A stretch of 64,000 nt of DNA from CAVQGZ01 sp963712175. Lineage in GTDB: Bacteria > Actinomycetota > Actinomycetes > Jiangellales > Jiangellaceae. The notes under the pieces are model-generated. The model did no database searches. It was given only the letters and a program-made list of their open reading frames with translations, and was not told the DNA's origin. Below are positions 63,768 to 64,000 of this stretch, one piece after another. Position numbers and translations under genes: made by a program. How positions within the stretch are numbered: the first letter of the stretch is position 1; each line of letters starts with the position of its first letter. The stretch lies in the NCBI GenBank assembly GCA_963712175.1, contig CAVQGZ010000004.1, positions 372,001 through 436,000 of the forward strand, in the 5' to 3' direction.

Positions 63768-64000
63768 TCAGGGCGACTGGCGTCGCCCGGGCTCCCACAT
63801 GACGTCCTCGACCGAGCCGTCGACGCCGCGGTTGGCGTACCTGCAGAGGATGAACAGCAGGTCGGACAGTCGGTTGAGGTAGGTGGCCGGCAGGGCGTTC
63901 ATGTCCTCGCCGTGGTCGTACAAGGCTGCCCAGGTGGCACGCTCGGCTCTGCGGACGGTCGTCCGGGCGACGTGGAGCAACGCCGCCCCGTGGCTGCCGC
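63768..64000 (-). CDS. pduO: PduO-type cob(I)alamin adenosyltransferase (5' part beyond window)
   Basis: C-terminal 77 codons of an ATP:cob(I)alamin adenosyltransferase. GSHGAALLHVARTTVRRAER carries the family's Arg-rich helix for corrinoid and ATP, and LPATYLNRLSDLLFILCRYANR is the late conserved motif (RLSD). M. tuberculosis has the same gene (Rv1314c) just after its atp operon. The start lies to the right of base 64000. Confidence 0.88.
   Translation of the reverse strand, partial: GSHGAALLHVARTTVRRAERATWAALYDHGEDMNALPATYLNRLSDLLFILCRYANRGVDGSVEDVMWEPGRRQSP

Overview
The window is a 64 kb piece of a high-GC actinobacterial chromosome. Three things point to a mycothiol-using member of the Actinomycetia: many GTG and TTG starts, a DinB/mycothiol-type maleylpyruvate isomerase homologue, and two gene orders known from Mycobacterium and relatives (polA ... 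rpsA ... coaE ... uvrB, and argS-lysA-hom-thrC-thrB-rho-rpmE-prfA-prmC-sua5 ... wecA-atpBEFHAGDC ... cobalamin adenosyltransferase). The genus cannot be named from sequence reading alone.

Layout. 1-3839 (minus): branched-chain amino acid ABC transporter livH-livM-livG-livF, with livF cut by the window edge. 3951-7215: a PaaI-type thioesterase and polA, divergent. 7340-15814: an export-like cassette of a small membrane protein, two paralogous LxxG heptad-repeat surface proteins and an MMPL transporter lying between them. 15901-25538: Ca2+/cation antiporter, rpsA, an AbrB-like membrane protein, an acyl-CoA ligase, a lipoprotein, coaE, an HdeD-like protein and uvrB. 25594-39290: accessory metabolism and transport (two tandem TerC proteins, metallo-hydrolase, patatin, TPP enzyme, bile-acid-type symporter, two SDRs, K+ channel, citrate synthase, MpaB-type oxygenase, VOC protein). 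39380-39758: a decayed hydrolase fragment and tRNA-Arg(CCG). 39842-53496: argS, a cation/proton antiporter, the lysine/threonine genes lysA-hom-thrC-thrB, then rho, rpmE, prfA, prmC, sua5 and a small phosphatase. 53555-63749: glyA, wecA and the complete F1Fo ATP synthase operon. 63768-64000 (minus): a PduO-type adenosyltransferase, cut by the window edge.

Two general properties stand out. First, thirteen genes start 6 to 8 bases after a TANNNT -10 box with no room for a ribosome binding site, so much of this region is probably transcribed as leaderless mRNA. Second, six otherwise intact genes (mmpL, uvrB, the symporter, an SDR, lysA, rho) each carry one frame break, and two short stretches (about 8910-10223 and 39380-39652) are riddled with them. 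Five of the six breaks are cured by removing a single base. Because rho, lysA and uvrB are among them, base-level sequence error is the likeliest cause. The frameshifted genes are described here as whole genes.

The best candidate for an under-described system is the 7340-15814 cassette: an MMPL permease with a membrane-embedded C-terminal extension, flanked by two proteins sharing one architecture (N-terminal signal or anchor, beta-rich domain, LxxG heptads, an LPYGxP...AAYR motif, C-terminal membrane anchor). It is inserted between polA and rpsA, which are neighbours in mycobacteria.
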